A stretch of DNA of 64,000 nucleotides. Origin: Nakamurella flava. Its GTDB lineage: Bacteria > Actinomycetota > Actinomycetes > Mycobacteriales > Nakamurellaceae. Positions within the stretch are counted from its first letter, which is position 1; each line of letters begins with the position of its first letter. A model generated the notes under the pieces. It did not search any database, was not told where the DNA came from, and saw only the letters and a program-made list of their open reading frames with translations. The position numbers and the translations under genes were made by a program. Shown in pieces: positions 1 to 9,846 of the stretch. Where the stretch lies: NCBI RefSeq assembly GCF_005298075.1, contig NZ_SZZH01000001.1:1612001-1676000 (forward strand). Reading direction: 5' to 3'.

Positions 1-113
1 GACCGGCGGGTGGGCCGTGGTCCGGTGTGTTACGTCGGTGACATCGATCCGTCACCCGCGCGTGGCAGACCTCTCGCGCCGGGACGTCCGCGGGCAGGTC
101 ATCATGGATCATC
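1..113. promoter_or_regulatory. hemE upstream region with an inverted repeat
   Basis: This stretch precedes the first haem gene. It holds a perfect 6-8-6 inverted repeat, GGTGAC (37-42) and GTCACC (51-56), about 60 bp before the hemE start. I found no convincing -35/-10 pair. The repeat could be a regulator binding site, but its role is inferred. No coding region is supported here. Confidence 0.35.
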
Positions 114-1232
114 ATGTCTGCGCTTCCTGCCGGCCCGGCGATCTCCGGGACTCCCCTGCCCGACGACCATCCGCTGACGTCGGGCCGCACGGCCGACTCG
201 GCGTTGATCCGTTCCTATCGTGGGGAACGGGCCGAGCGACCGGCGGTCTGGTTCATGCGGCAGGCCGGTCGATCCCTGCCCGAGTACCGCGCGGTCCGCG
301 CCGGGACGGCCATGCTCGACGCCTGCCTGACCCCGGATCTGGTCACCGAGATCACCCTGCAGCCGGTCCGGCGGCACGGCGTGGACGCCGCGATCTTCTT
401 CAGCGACATCGTCGTGCCGCTCAAGCTCGCCGGGATCGATGTCGAGATCCGCCCCGGGGTGGGTCCGGTGGTCGCGGACCCGATCCGCACCGCCGCACAG
501 GTGGCCGCGCTGCCGGAGCTCACCGTCGACCAGCTGACACCCATCGTGCAGGCGGTCCGCGGCACGGTCGCCGAGCTGGGATCCACGCCGCTGATCGGGT
601 TCGCGGGCGCTCCGTTCACCCTCGCGTCGTACCTGGTGGAGGGCGGCCCCAGCCGGGAGCACCTGCACACCAAGGCGATGATGCACGCCGCCCCCGAGCT
701 GTGGAACGAGCTGGCCGGCTGGGTGGCCCGGACCACGGCCACCTTCCTGCGGGGTCAGGTGCTGGCCGGCACCTCGGCGGCACAGCTGTTCGACTCGTGG
801 GCCGGGGCGCTGTCGCTCGCCGACTACCGCACCTTCGTGCAGCCGCATTCGGCCCACGTGCTGACCGCGGTGGCCGACCTGGGAGTGCCCCGCATCCACT
901 TCGGCGTAGGCACCGGTGAGCTGCTGGCCGCCATGCACGAGGCCGGTGCCGACGTGATGGGGGTCGACCACCGCATCCCGCTGGACGTCGCGCAGCAGCG
1001 CCTCGGCGGCGGGGTCCCCGTGCAGGGCAACATCGACCCCGCTCTGCTCTTCGCCGGTCGGGACGCACTCGGCGCCGCCGCGACCGCAGTGCTGGCCGCC
1101 GGCCGCACGGCGCCCGGCCATGTCGTCAACCTCGGCCACGGCGTCCCCCCGGAGACCGATCCGGACGTGCTGACCTGGCTCGTCGACCTCCTCCACTCCT
1201 CCGGCCCGGCCGGCGGAGGGAGCGCAGGGTGA
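114..1232 (+). CDS. hemE: Uroporphyrinogen III decarboxylase
   Basis: HemE removes four acetate carboxyls from uroporphyrinogen III to give coproporphyrinogen III in the cytoplasm. The 372-residue protein has the family signature [11 protein letters not shown] at residues 49-59 and the FFSDI segment with the catalytic Asp near residue 98. Length is normal, with a somewhat longer N-terminus than usual. The ATG at 114 is used because it is the only start that leaves the conserved core intact; no strong ribosome binding site precedes it. It is the first gene of a tight haem operon, and its TGA overlaps the GTG of hemY by 4 bp, which suggests coupled translation. Function is secure; the exact start is less so. 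Confidence 0.95.
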   Translation: MSALPAGPAISGTPLPDDHPLTSGRTADSALIRSYRGERAERPAVWFMRQAGRSLPEYRAVRAGTAMLDACLTPDLVTEITLQPVRRHGVDAAIFFSDIVVPLKLAGIDVEIRPGVGPVVADPIRTAAQVAALPELTVDQLTPIVQAVRGTVAELGSTPLIGFAGAPFTLASYLVEGGPSREHLHTKAMMHAAPELWNELAGWVARTTATFLRGQVLAGTSAAQLFDSWAGALSLADYRTFVQPHSAHVLTAVADLGVPRIHFGVGTGELLAAMHEAGADVMGVDHRIPLDVAQQRLGGGVPVQGNIDPALLFAGRDALGAAATAVLAAGRTAPGHVVNLGHGVPPETDPDVLTWLVDLLHSSGPAGGGSAG

Positions 1233-2722
1233 CCGACGCGAGCGTGCCCGACCGCCCCGTCGTCGTGGGCGGCGGGATCGCCGGACTGGTGGTGGCCTGG
1301 GAACTCGCGCGGGCCGGGCGACGTCCGATCCTGTTCGAGGCCGAGCCCGAGGTGGGCGGGGTCGTCCGCGGCCACACGGTCGGCGGCCTGCGCCTGGACG
1401 CGGGGGCGGAATCGTTCGCCGTGACCCGACCCGCCGTCGGTGCGCTGGTCGACGAGCTGGGGTTGGCCGACGAGGTCGTCCGTCCGGAACCGACCGGGGC
1501 CTGGGTGCGCTGGGCCGGCGGCACCGCGCCGCTGCCGGTCGGAGGCCTGCTCGGCGTTCCCGGCCGCCCCTGGGCCGCCGACGTGCGACGGGTCGTCGGC
1601 GTCACCGGGGCCGTCCGGGCCTGCGCCGACCTGGTGCTCCCCCGCCGGGTCGGACGCCAGGGGTCCGGTTTGGGCGGGCTGGTCCGCGGACGCATGGGCG
1701 GCCGCGTCGTCCAGCGGCTGGTGGAGCCGGTGGCCGGCGGGGTCTACGCCGCCGACCCGGACGCCCTGGAGGTCGCGACGGTGACGCCGGCTCTGGCCCG
1801 GCCGGACGTCCGGTCGCTCGCGCTGACCATCCGGAAGTCGGCAGGCAGCCGGCCCCGGCCGGGCAGCGCGGTCGCGTCATTGCGCGGCGGCATGCACCGG
1901 TTGAGCGAGACCCTCGCCACGGCCGTCCGCGCGGCGGGGGGCGAGATCACCGTCGGTACCGTCGTCCGCTCGGTGACCCACGCCGTTGGCACCTGGACGG
2001 TGACCACCGACTCCGGCCGGGTGCTCCGGACGGACACGCTGGTGCTGGCCGTCCCCGGAGCGGTCGCCCGGGACCTGCTGGGTCCGGCGGCCCCCGCCGA
2101 CCTGTCCACGACCGTCGCCACCCCACCGACGCCGGTGCGCCTGGTCACCCTCGTCCTCGACGACCCGCAACTGGATCGCGCTCCTCGCGGCACCGGGGTA
2201 CTGGTCGCCCGCAGCGTGACCGACGTGGCGGCCAAGGCCATCACCCACGCCACCGTGAAATGGGACTGGCTGGCCCGGGCGGTCGGACCGGGCCGGCACG
2301 TCGTGCGACTGTCCTACGGACGGGATGACGACAGCGGCGGGCGACCCGCCGACGACGATGCCCTGATCGAGGTGGCCCGCCTGGACACGGGGACGCTGCT
2401 GGGCCTGGACCTGGACGCCCGGTCCCTCCGCGCCAGTGCGGTGGTCGGGTGGCCGGCCGCCCTGCCCGTCCCGCGGCCCGGACACCAGGCCGCGGTCCGT
2501 GACCTGCGCGCGCAGCTGCGGTCGATCGGGGTACTGCTGGTGGGCGGTCCCGCGGCCGGCACCGGCCTCGGCGCCGTGGTCGCCGACGCCCGGGCGCAGG
2601 CCCGCACGCTGCTCGATCCCGCTGCCGCAGCGGGTCGCCACGACCGACCAACGAACGTCACAGATGCCCGCGACGAAGGTCCCGCCGGGAGAACTCCCGC
2701 GGCTGGAAGGATGAACACATGA
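1229..2722 (+). CDS. hemY: Coproporphyrinogen III oxidase (HemY/CgoX-type FAD enzyme)
   Basis: This is an FAD-dependent flavin monoamine oxidase-fold protein of 497 residues with the N-terminal dinucleotide-binding motif VVGGGIAGL (residues 12-20). In Gram-positive bacteria with HemQ this enzyme, long called protoporphyrinogen oxidase, oxidises coproporphyrinogen III to coproporphyrin III. The neighbouring hemQ and hemH support that reading. It starts with GTG inside the hemE stop codon and ends inside the ATG of hemQ. The last 30 or so residues after the FAD-binding C-terminal segment look like a non-conserved tail running into the next gene. Also named hemG or cgoX. Confidence 0.92.
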   Translation: MTDASVPDRPVVVGGGIAGLVVAWELARAGRRPILFEAEPEVGGVVRGHTVGGLRLDAGAESFAVTRPAVGALVDELGLADEVVRPEPTGAWVRWAGGTAPLPVGGLLGVPGRPWAADVRRVVGVTGAVRACADLVLPRRVGRQGSGLGGLVRGRMGGRVVQRLVEPVAGGVYAADPDALEVATVTPALARPDVRSLALTIRKSAGSRPRPGSAVASLRGGMHRLSETLATAVRAAGGEITVGTVVRSVTHAVGTWTVTTDSGRVLRTDTLVLAVPGAVARDLLGPAAPADLSTTVATPPTPVRLVTLVLDDPQLDRAPRGTGVLVARSVTDVAAKAITHATVKWDWLARAVGPGRHVVRLSYGRDDDSGGRPADDDALIEVARLDTGTLLGLDLDARSLRASAVVGWPAALPVPRPGHQAAVRDLRAQLRSIGVLLVGGPAAGTGLGAVVADARAQARTLLDPAAAAGRHDRPTNVTDARDEGPAGRTPAAGRMNT

Positions 2723-3432
2723 CGTCTGCGCAACCCCCGGCCCGCACCCGGCCGACCGCCCGCGAGATCAACGCCCAGATCCGCTACACCGGTTTCGCCG
2801 TCTACCGGCGAAGCGCCGATCTGGACGGCCCGGCGGACAAGGCGACCGCCGAACTGACCGACCTGGTCGCCGCGCTGGCCGAGAAGGACGTCGTCGTCCG
2901 CGGCTTCTACGACGTCTCGGCCCTGCGCTCCGATGCCGACCTGCTGGTCTGGTGGCACGCGTCCACCGCGGACGAACTGCAGGAGGCTTCCCGCGCCCTG
3001 CGCCGGACCACGGTCGGCCGCAGCCTGACCGGAACCTGGTCGGCCATGGGCCTGCACCGGCCGGCCGAGTTCAACAAGGGCCACGTCCCCGCCTTCCTGG
3101 CCGGCATGGACGCCCGGAACTGGGTCACCGTCTACCCGTTCGTCCGGTCGTTCGAGTGGTACCTGCTGCCCGACCAGGAGCGCCGCGGCATGCTCGTCGA
3201 GCACGGCATGATGGGCCGCGAGTACGACCAGGTGCTCTCCAACACGGTGGCCGCGTTCGCCCTCGGCGACTACGAGTGGCTGCTGGCGCTGGAAGCCGAC
3301 GAACTCCACGACACCGTCGACCTGATGCGCCACCTGCGCGCGTCCGGCGCCCGGATGCACGTGCGCGAGGAGACGCCGTTCTTCTCCGGTCGGCGGATCG
3401 ACGAGGCCGGCGTGGTCGAGGTCGTGCGATGA
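2719..3432 (+). CDS. hemQ: Coproheme decarboxylase (chlorite dismutase family)
   Basis: HemQ (ChdC) carries out the last step of the coproporphyrin-dependent pathway, decarboxylating coproheme to haem b with peroxide. The 237-residue protein is a single chlorite-dismutase-fold unit. The segment [14 protein letters not shown] (near residues 135-148) carries the family's conserved Tyr, and [12 protein letters not shown] contains the expected proximal haem-ligand His. It overlaps hemY upstream and hemH downstream by 4 bp each. Its presence is the best single sign that haem is made through coproporphyrin rather than protoporphyrin. Family assignment is secure; the residue roles come from known relatives. 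Confidence 0.94.
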   Translation: MTSAQPPARTRPTAREINAQIRYTGFAVYRRSADLDGPADKATAELTDLVAALAEKDVVVRGFYDVSALRSDADLLVWWHASTADELQEASRALRRTTVGRSLTGTWSAMGLHRPAEFNKGHVPAFLAGMDARNWVTVYPFVRSFEWYLLPDQERRGMLVEHGMMGREYDQVLSNTVAAFALGDYEWLLALEADELHDTVDLMRHLRASGARMHVREETPFFSGRRIDEAGVVEVVR

Positions 3433-4673
3433 GCACCGTCGCCTCGACGCAGCCGGCCGAGGGGACGGCCGATCCGACCCGGCCCGGTTACGACGCGATC
3501 CTGCTGGCCGGCTTCGGCGGGCCCGAGGGCCCCGACGACGTGATGCCGTTCCTGCGCAACGTCACCCGCGGCCGCGGCATCCCCGACGAACGACTGGTCG
3601 AGGTGTCGCACCACTACCAGGCGCTCGGCGGCCGGTCCCCGATCAACGAGCAGAACCGTGCGCTGCGGGCCGCCCTGGAGACCGAACTCCAGCGCCGTGG
3701 GGTCGACACCCCCGTGCTGTGGGGCAATCGCAACTGGGCGCCCTACCTGTCGGACGTCGTGACCGAGGCGGCCGCCGCCGGCCAGATCCGCCTGCTGGGC
3801 CTGGCCACCTCGGCCTATTCGTCGTACTCCTCCTGCCGGCAGTACCGGGAGGACTTCGGCCGCGCGCTGGCCGACACCGGCCTGGTCGGCCGGGTGCGGA
3901 TCGACAAGGTCAGCCCGTACTTCGCGGTGCGTGGGTTCGTCGAGCCGTTCGTCGACGACACGGCCGCGGCTCTCCGTTCGGCCGCCGAGGCCGGGCTGTC
4001 CCCCGCGGATGTCCGGGTCATCTTCACCACGCACTCGATCCCGAACACCATGGCCGACACCTCGGGTTCGGCGTCCCTGGGCGACCACCAGCCCGGCGGC
4101 GCGTACGTCACCCAGCACCTGGCCGTCGCCCGCACCGTCCTCGACGGCGTGGCCCGGCAGCTGCCCGAGACCGAGGGCATCGGGTGGCAGCTGGTCTACC
4201 AGTCGCGGTCCGGTCCGCCGTCGGTGCCGTGGCTGGATCCGGACATCAACGATGTGATCGAGGGTTTGGCGGGTGAGGGCGTCAAGGGCGTCGTCGTCGT
4301 GCCGATCGGCTTCGTCTCCGACCACGTCGAGGTCATCTGGGATCTGGACCACGAGGCCGCGGAGACCGCACAGGAGCACGGTCTCTGGTTCGCCCGTGTC
4401 CCGACCCCCGGCACCGACCCCCGGTTCGTCGCCGCGCTGGCCGACCTCCTGGTCCGCCGGCTCGACGGGTCCGACCCGGCCGACGACGCCCCGGGCGGCC
4501 GGGTGGTGGCGGCCACGGCGCGACCCGACTTCTGCGCTCCGGCCTGCTGTGTCAACGCCCGGGTCCGTCGGCCCACCACCGCCGCGCAGGATTCCGCGGT
4601 CGACTGGGACGGTCTGGACGTTCGCCCGGCTCAGCTGGTCGCCTCGGGCATCCCGGGGGTTGCCGCATCGTGA
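3429..4673 (+). CDS. hemH: Ferrochelatase (coproporphyrin type) with likely [2Fe-2S] cysteines
   Basis: HemH (CpfC) inserts Fe2+ into coproporphyrin III. The start is the ATG overlapping the hemQ stop; the same frame stays open upstream, but that part lies inside hemQ. The 414-residue protein has the conserved LAGFGGPEG start, a TTHSIP segment with the metal-site His, and a C-terminal extension. Four cysteines stand out: Cys136 in SSYSSCRQY and Cys369, Cys373 and Cys374 in FCAPACC. One internal plus three C-terminal cysteines is the pattern known for [2Fe-2S] ferrochelatases such as that of Mycobacterium tuberculosis, so a cluster is expected here. The gene ends overlapping the GTG start of hemC. 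Confidence 0.95.
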   Translation: MSTVASTQPAEGTADPTRPGYDAILLAGFGGPEGPDDVMPFLRNVTRGRGIPDERLVEVSHHYQALGGRSPINEQNRALRAALETELQRRGVDTPVLWGNRNWAPYLSDVVTEAAAAGQIRLLGLATSAYSSYSSCRQYREDFGRALADTGLVGRVRIDKVSPYFAVRGFVEPFVDDTAAALRSAAEAGLSPADVRVIFTTHSIPNTMADTSGSASLGDHQPGGAYVTQHLAVARTVLDGVARQLPETEGIGWQLVYQSRSGPPSVPWLDPDINDVIEGLAGEGVKGVVVVPIGFVSDHVEVIWDLDHEAAETAQEHGLWFARVPTPGTDPRFVAALADLLVRRLDGSDPADDAPGGRVVAATARPDFCAPACCVNARVRRPTTAAQDSAVDWDGLDVRPAQLVASGIPGVAAS

Positions 4674-5638
4674 GCCCGGCGATCGATCCCGTCGGGGCAC
4701 CGCTGCTCCGGCTGGGCACCCGCGGCAGCGCCCTGGCCCTGGCCCAATCGGGCATGGTGGCCCGGCAACTGGCCGAGCTGGCCGCCGGATCCGGTGATGA
4801 GCGCGTACCCGGAGTCGAACTGGTCCGCATCAAGACCGAAGGCGACGTCAACCAGGGGCCGCTCGCCCAGATCGGCGGCACCGGGGTGTTCGTCGGCGCG
4901 GTGCGCACCGCGCTGGCCGACGGTCGGGTCGATGTCGTCGTGCACTCCTACAAGGATCTGCCGACCGCCCCGGCCGACGGCATCGTCGTCGGCGCGGTGC
5001 CGGTCCGCGAGGACCCGGCCGACGTCCTGTGTGCCCGGGACGGACTGACGGTGGCCGGGCTGCCGACCGGGGCCCGGGTCGGCACCGGGTCGCCGCGTCG
5101 GTCAGCGCAGCTGCGGGCGCTGCGACCGGACGTCGAGGTGGTGCCGGTCCGCGGCAACGTGGACACGCGTCTGCGGCTGGTGACCGACGGCCATCTGGAC
5201 GCCGTGGTGCTGGCCGCCTCCGGGCTGGCCCGGCTGGACCGGTCCGCGGCGATCACCGAGCGCCTGCGTCCCGAGGACATGCTGCCGGCCTGCGGTCAGG
5301 GCGCCCTGGCTGTCGAGTGCCGGACGGTGGATCGTCAGACCGCCTGGTACGCCGGTGCCCTGAACGCCCTGGACGATCCGGCCACCCGCGCGGCCGCCGA
5401 CGCCGAACGCAGCCTGCTGGCCGCGGTCGAAGCCGGTTGCGTCGCCCCGGTCGGTGCGCACGCCACCGTGGACGGGGCGACCCTGCGCCTGACGGCGGCC
5501 GTCTTCTCCGCCGACGGGCAGGAACAGGTGCGGGGGTCGGTGACCGGTCCGCTGGTGGACGCCGTGGCGCTCGGGGTGGAGCTGGCCGAGGACCTGCTGA
5601 CCCGCGGCGCCGGTCGCCTGCTGGCCGCGCCGCGGTGA
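4670..5638 (+). CDS. hemC: Hydroxymethylbilane synthase (porphobilinogen deaminase)
   Basis: HemC polymerises four porphobilinogens into hydroxymethylbilane, using a dipyrromethane cofactor bound to a cysteine. The 322-residue protein starts [14 protein letters not shown], has the VVHSYKDLP segment, a GTGSPRR motif and the cofactor cysteine Cys257 in [10 protein letters not shown]. Length is normal. The GTG start lies in the hemH stop codon and the TGA lies in the hemD start. In many actinobacteria hemC follows hemA; here it follows hemH and no hemA is in view. Confidence 0.95.
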   Translation: MSPAIDPVGAPLLRLGTRGSALALAQSGMVARQLAELAAGSGDERVPGVELVRIKTEGDVNQGPLAQIGGTGVFVGAVRTALADGRVDVVVHSYKDLPTAPADGIVVGAVPVREDPADVLCARDGLTVAGLPTGARVGTGSPRRSAQLRALRPDVEVVPVRGNVDTRLRLVTDGHLDAVVLAASGLARLDRSAAITERLRPEDMLPACGQGALAVECRTVDRQTAWYAGALNALDDPATRAAADAERSLLAAVEAGCVAPVGAHATVDGATLRLTAAVFSADGQEQVRGSVTGPLVDAVALGVELAEDLLTRGAGRLLAAPR

Positions 5639-6483
5639 CCCGACCCGGTCCCCCCACCCCGGCGCGGGTCGAGCGAACCGACAGCGAGACCCTCGACGGG
5701 GTGACGGTTCTCGTCCCGGCGCCGGCCGATCCCGGGGCCGGGCCGTCCGGTCTGCATCGTGCCCTGCTGGCCGCCGGCGCCGAGGTCACCGCGGTTCGGC
5801 TCATCACGGTGGCGGCACCGCCGGACACCGCGGCGCTGGACGCCGCGGTACGACGGTGGGCGGACGGCCGGTACACGTGGATCGCCTTCACCTCGGCCAG
5901 CACCGTCGCCGTCTGGTCCGCCCGCCTGGACGCCCTCGGCCTGCCGAGGTCCGCGGCCTCGCGGATCGCCGCGGTCGGGCCGGCCACCGCCCGCGCGGTC
6001 GGGGACGCCGGATGGCCGGTCGACCTGGTCCCGGCGACCGGCGGGTCGGCCGAGGACCTCGCCGCGATCTGGCCACCGCCGGCGGACCGGCCGACCGCTA
6101 CCGCGGACGTCCTGCTCCCCCACTCCGACCGGGCCGCGGCCACCCTCCCGGAGGCCCTGGCCGACGCCGGCCATCGCATCGAGACCGTGGTCGCCTACCG
6201 CACCATGATCGGCCCGCCCGCGCCGACGGTGGTCGAGCGCCTGGTGGGTGGCGGTTTCACCGCGGCCCTGTTCACCTCGCCCAGTACCGTGCAGGCGATC
6301 GGGCCGCGACGACCGGCCGCAGCCACCGTGATCGGGGCCATCGGCCGTCCCACCGCCGAGGCGGTCCGCGCGGCCGGATGGCGCCTGGACTTCACCGCCG
6401 CGGCACCCACCCCGGCCGCCCTGGTCGACGGGCTGCGGAGGGTCCTGCATCGGCCGCCGGACGAGCCACCGACGACCCCCTGA
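5635..6483 (+). CDS. hemD: Uroporphyrinogen III synthase
   Basis: HemD cyclises hydroxymethylbilane with inversion of ring D to give uroporphyrinogen III. The family is poorly conserved, so the call rests on the two-lobed HemD pattern ([13 protein letters not shown] in the first half, [14 protein letters not shown] in the second) and on its position directly after hemC. The frame is open far upstream, but that part lies inside hemC, so the GTG overlapping the hemC stop is used, giving 282 residues. No methyltransferase domain is fused to it, unlike the CobA-HemD fusions of many actinobacteria. A 44-bp gap follows before hemB. Confidence 0.88.
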   Translation: MTRPGPPTPARVERTDSETLDGVTVLVPAPADPGAGPSGLHRALLAAGAEVTAVRLITVAAPPDTAALDAAVRRWADGRYTWIAFTSASTVAVWSARLDALGLPRSAASRIAAVGPATARAVGDAGWPVDLVPATGGSAEDLAAIWPPPADRPTATADVLLPHSDRAAATLPEALADAGHRIETVVAYRTMIGPPAPTVVERLVGGGFTAALFTSPSTVQAIGPRRPAAATVIGAIGRPTAEAVRAAGWRLDFTAAAPTPAALVDGLRRVLHRPPDEPPTTP

Positions 6484-6527
6484 CGATCAGCACGCCCGCT
6501 TCTGCACCCTGTGAAAGGTTCCGCCCC

Positions 6528-7538
6528 GTGACCACCACCCCGGTCCCCGCCCCCGCCTTCGTTCCCGCCGACCGTCCCCGTCGGCTGCGCCGCACCCCGG
6601 CGCTGCGCCGGCTGGTCGCCGAGACCCGGCTGGATCCGGCCGATCTGGTGCTGCCGATGTTCGTCAAGGAGGGCCTGACCGAGCCGTTGCCGATCAGCGC
6701 CATGCCCGGGGTCGCCCAGCACAGCCGGGACTCACTGCGCCGGGCCGCCGCCGAAGCGGTGACGGCGGGAGTGGGCGGCCTCATGCTGTTCGGCATCCCC
6801 ACCGTGCGTGACGCGGTCGGGTCGCAGGCCACCGAACCCGACGGCATCCTGAACGCGGCGCTGCGTGATCTGCGGTCCGACCTGGGCGATTCCACCGTCC
6901 TGATGGCCGACCTGTGCCTGGACGAATTCACCGACCACGGCCACTGCGGGGTGCTCACCCCGTCCGGCGCGGTCGACAACGACGCGACCCTGGTCCGGTA
7001 CCAGCAGATGGGGGTCGCCCAGGCCGCGGCCGGCGCCGATCTCGTCGGCACGTCCGGGATGATGGACGGCCAGGTGGCCGCCGTCCGGGCGGCGTTGGAT
7101 GCCGAGAACCACCTCGACACCGGGGTTTTCGCCTACGCGGCGAAGTACGCGTCCGCCTTCTACGGCCCGTTCCGGGAGGCGGTCGACTCCGCCCTGCAGG
7201 GTGACCGGCGGACCTACCAGCAGGACCCGGCCAACCGGCGGGAGGCGGCTCGGGAGGTCGCTCTCGATGTCGCCGAGGGCGCCGACCTGGTGATGGTCAA
7301 ACCGGCGATGAGCTACCTGGACATCGTGCGGGACGTCGCCAACGACCCGACGGTGAACGTCCCGCTGGCCGCGTACCAGATCTCCGGCGAGTACTCGATG
7401 ATCGAGGGCGCCGCCGACCGCGGTTGGATCGACCGGGACCGGGCCATCCTGGAGTCCCTGACCTCCATCCGCCGGGCCGGCGCGCAGATCGTGCTGACCT
7501 ACTGGGCGACCGAGGTCGCCGGCTGGTTGCGCGCGTGA
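6528..7538 (+). CDS. hemB: Delta-aminolevulinic acid dehydratase (porphobilinogen synthase)
   Basis: HemB condenses two 5-aminolevulinates into porphobilinogen. The GTG at 6528 is preceded by a GAAAGG ribosome binding site (6513-6518) and gives 336 residues, the usual length. The Schiff-base lysines are Lys206 (YAAKYASAF) and Lys258 (VMVKPAMSY). The metal segment reads [15 protein letters not shown]. Compared with the three-cysteine zinc site, the middle Cys is Asp while the first and last remain, so metal use is intermediate between the zinc and magnesium types. It belongs to the haem cluster but is separated by 44 bp on each side. Confidence 0.95.
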   Translation: MTTTPVPAPAFVPADRPRRLRRTPALRRLVAETRLDPADLVLPMFVKEGLTEPLPISAMPGVAQHSRDSLRRAAAEAVTAGVGGLMLFGIPTVRDAVGSQATEPDGILNAALRDLRSDLGDSTVLMADLCLDEFTDHGHCGVLTPSGAVDNDATLVRYQQMGVAQAAAGADLVGTSGMMDGQVAAVRAALDAENHLDTGVFAYAAKYASAFYGPFREAVDSALQGDRRTYQQDPANRREAAREVALDVAEGADLVMVKPAMSYLDIVRDVANDPTVNVPLAAYQISGEYSMIEGAADRGWIDRDRAILESLTSIRRAGAQIVLTYWATEVAGWLRA

Positions 7539-7582
7539 CCGGCGGACCAGACGACGATCAGCCCGGCCCGAGGAGAGACCAC

Positions 7583-9037
7583 ATGAGCGACACGACACCC
7601 ACCGGTGCGGCCACGGCCGACGAGATCCACGAGAGCGCCCCGGCCGAGACCGACCAGGTTCCGACCGATACGGCGAAGGCAGCGGCCCGGTCCGACGAAC
7701 CGGTCCCGGCCAGCGCCGCCCTGTTCGCCCGGGCCTCGGCGGTCACGCCGGGCGGGGTCAACTCGCCGGTACGGGCCTTCCGTTCCGTCGGCGGCACCCC
7801 CCGGTTCATGCGTTCCGGTCGCGGCCCGCACATCACCGACGCCGACGGCAACACCTACGTCGACCTGGTCGGGTCCTGGGGTCCCATGATTCTGGGCCAT
7901 GCGAATCCCGCGGTGCTGGAAGCGGTGTCGGCGGCCGCGGCTCGCGGACTGTCGTTCGGGACGCCCGGTGAGGGCGAGGTCGCCCTGGCCGAGGCCATCG
8001 TCGATCGGGTCCCCGGAGTGGATCGGGTCCGCCTGGTCTCGTCCGGCACCGAGGCGACCATGTCGGCCATCCGGTTGGCCCGCGGGTTCACCGGACGACC
8101 GAAGATCGTCAAGTTCGCCGGGTGCTACCACGGTCACGTCGACGCCCTGCTGGCCTCGGCCGGTTCCGGCGTGGCCACCTTCGCCCTGCCCGACTCGGCC
8201 GGGGTGACCGCCTCGACGACGGCCGAAGTGATCGTGCTGCCCTACAACGATCTCGACGCCGTCCGCGCCGCCTTCGCCGAGCATCCGGGTCAGATCGCCG
8301 CCATCATCACCGAATCCGCCGCCGCCAACATGGGTGTCGTCCCACCGCGGCCCGGCTTCAACGCAGGACTCGCGCGGATCGCCCACGACGACGGCGCGCT
8401 GTTCATCATGGACGAGGTGATGACCGGGTTCCGGGTCAGCCGGGCCGGCTGGTACGGCCACGAACGGTCGGTCGAGACCTCGGTGAGTGCGGTCGGCACC
8501 GCCGATCAGCCGTGGGTCCCGGACCTGTTCACCTTCGGCAAGGTCATCGGCGGTGGCCTACCGGTCGGCGCGTTCGGCGGGCGGGCCGACGTCATGGCGA
8601 TGCTCGCCCCGAACGGACCCGTCTACCAGGCCGGCACGCTGTCCGGGAACCCGATCGCCACCGCGGCCGGGTTGGCCAACCTGACCGGCTGCACCGCCGA
8701 CGTGTACGCCCACCTGGACCGGACCGCCGGCACCGTCGGCGATCTCGTCGACCGGGCCCTGGACGAGGCGGGGGTGCCGCACCGGCTGCAGCGGGCCGGC
8801 AACCTGTTCTCGGTGTTCTTCACCGACGCCGAGGTGCCGGATTACGACGCGGCCCGCACACAGTCGACCGCCGCGTTCGCCGCCTTCTTCCACGGAATGC
8901 TGGAGGCCGGCGTGTACCTGCCGCCGTCGGCGTTCGAGGCGTGGTTCGTCTCGGCCGCGCACGACGACGCGGCGCTGCAGACGATCGCCGACGCACTACC
9001 GGGGGCCGCTCGCAAGGCGGCGCAGGCCCTGGGCTGA
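7583..9037 (+). CDS. hemL: Glutamate-1-semialdehyde 2,1-aminomutase
   Basis: HemL is a PLP enzyme that converts glutamate-1-semialdehyde to 5-aminolevulinate, the committed haem precursor. The ATG at 7583 follows a good AGGAGAG site (7571-7577). The 484-residue protein contains [18 protein letters not shown] near residue 50, the [14 protein letters not shown] segment and the PLP lysine Lys320 in [13 protein letters not shown]. About 40 residues at the N-terminus, rich in Ala, Thr and Glu, precede the conserved start and look like an unstructured extension. HemL implies the C5 route, yet glutamyl-tRNA reductase (hemA) is not in this window. Confidence 0.95.
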   Translation: MSDTTPTGAATADEIHESAPAETDQVPTDTAKAAARSDEPVPASAALFARASAVTPGGVNSPVRAFRSVGGTPRFMRSGRGPHITDADGNTYVDLVGSWGPMILGHANPAVLEAVSAAAARGLSFGTPGEGEVALAEAIVDRVPGVDRVRLVSSGTEATMSAIRLARGFTGRPKIVKFAGCYHGHVDALLASAGSGVATFALPDSAGVTASTTAEVIVLPYNDLDAVRAAFAEHPGQIAAIITESAAANMGVVPPRPGFNAGLARIAHDDGALFIMDEVMTGFRVSRAGWYGHERSVETSVSAVGTADQPWVPDLFTFGKVIGGGLPVGAFGGRADVMAMLAPNGPVYQAGTLSGNPIATAAGLANLTGCTADVYAHLDRTAGTVGDLVDRALDEAGVPHRLQRAGNLFSVFFTDAEVPDYDAARTQSTAAFAAFFHGMLEAGVYLPPSAFEAWFVSAAHDDAALQTIADALPGAARKAAQALG

Positions 9038-9052
9038 GCCCGCCCGTCGGGG

Positions 9053-9077
9053 GGCCGGCATCGACGTTCGGCCGGCC
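9053..9077. terminator. Bidirectional hairpin between hemL and a convergent gene
   Basis: GGCCGGC (9053-9059) pairs perfectly with GCCGGCC (9071-9077) across an 11-nt loop, in the 44-bp gap between the convergent 3' ends of hemL and the minus-strand gene at 9082. There is no clear U-tract, as is common in actinobacterial terminators. Confidence 0.5.
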
Positions 9078-9081
9078 GGGG

Positions 9082-9765
9082 TCAGGACGGAAGGGGTTTG
9101 CGCCAGTCGGTGACGAGCACCCGGATGCGGTCGTCCGGGTCGCCATCCCACTCGACGGTCAGCCCGTGGTCGCGCAACGCCGTCGCCACGATGGTGCCCA
9201 CCTCAGTGTCGGTCGCCACCCGCACGCGTCGACGGGCATCCTCGTCGCCGGCACGGGCGGCCTGCAGCAGGGCCGGATCGAGACGGGGGCTGGCCCGGAA
9301 GGCGCTGTAGCTGAGGAACAACACCGCGGGGACGTCGCCGAGCCGTTCGGCGTCCTGCTGGTGGAAGAAGGTGTACGCCCACTCCCGCCACGGGTACTGG
9401 CCGCCCCCGGGATCCGGCGTGCGCTCGTCGTCGATCTCGTCGGTGCCGCAGTTCTGACAACAGGTGAAGTTCATTCGGGCGACCACCCCCTGCCGTCCGA
9501 GGTGCGCGAACGCAGCGGCCAGTCGGTCGTGGTCCCCCGATCCGCTCCACGTCTGCTGCTCCACGGTCCGGTCGTGCCACGCCCGGTCGACCGCGGCGGC
9601 AGGCCCGGGATCGGACTCGCCCAGGCCGGACTGGTCGCGCACCATCTCGACCGCGTCAGCCCGGTCGACGAAACCGGATCGGATGATGGCCTCGGCCAAT
9701 TCGAGCAGCGCAGGATCCGGCGGGCCCGCGGCCGGTTCCGGGCGTCGACGGCGCAACAGTCCCAT
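9082..9765 (-). CDS. Conserved hypothetical protein, DUF6891-like
   Basis: A cytoplasmic protein of 227 residues with no signal peptide or membrane segment. The central segment MNFTCCQNCGTDEI (near residue 95) with a clustered Cys-Cys-x2-Cys, followed by WREWAYTFFHQQDAERL, is what I recall of the DUF6891 family, whose function is unknown. The cysteines might bind a metal, which is inference. The ATG at 9765 is chosen because upstream sequence in this frame looks non-coding and runs into the divergent gene at 9847. It converges on hemL but has no obvious link to haem synthesis. Confidence 0.7.
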   Translation of the reverse strand: MGLLRRRRPEPAAGPPDPALLELAEAIIRSGFVDRADAVEMVRDQSGLGESDPGPAAAVDRAWHDRTVEQQTWSGSGDHDRLAAAFAHLGRQGVVARMNFTCCQNCGTDEIDDERTPDPGGGQYPWREWAYTFFHQQDAERLGDVPAVLFLSYSAFRASPRLDPALLQAARAGDEDARRRVRVATDTEVGTIVATALRDHGLTVEWDGDPDDRIRVLVTDWRKPLPS

Positions 9766-9846
9766 CGGGCCATGGTGCCACCGGTCTGCGCGGGCGAGCG
9801 GCCTGTCCGGGTCTGACTGTCGGTGGCGGATGGGAGGATGCGCCGC

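Noticed and set aside
2952-3428. An N-terminal extension of ferrochelatase running back through hemQ.
   Set aside because: The frame is open, but it lies inside the well-conserved hemQ gene and the ATG at 3429 has the usual 4-bp overlap and conserved protein start.
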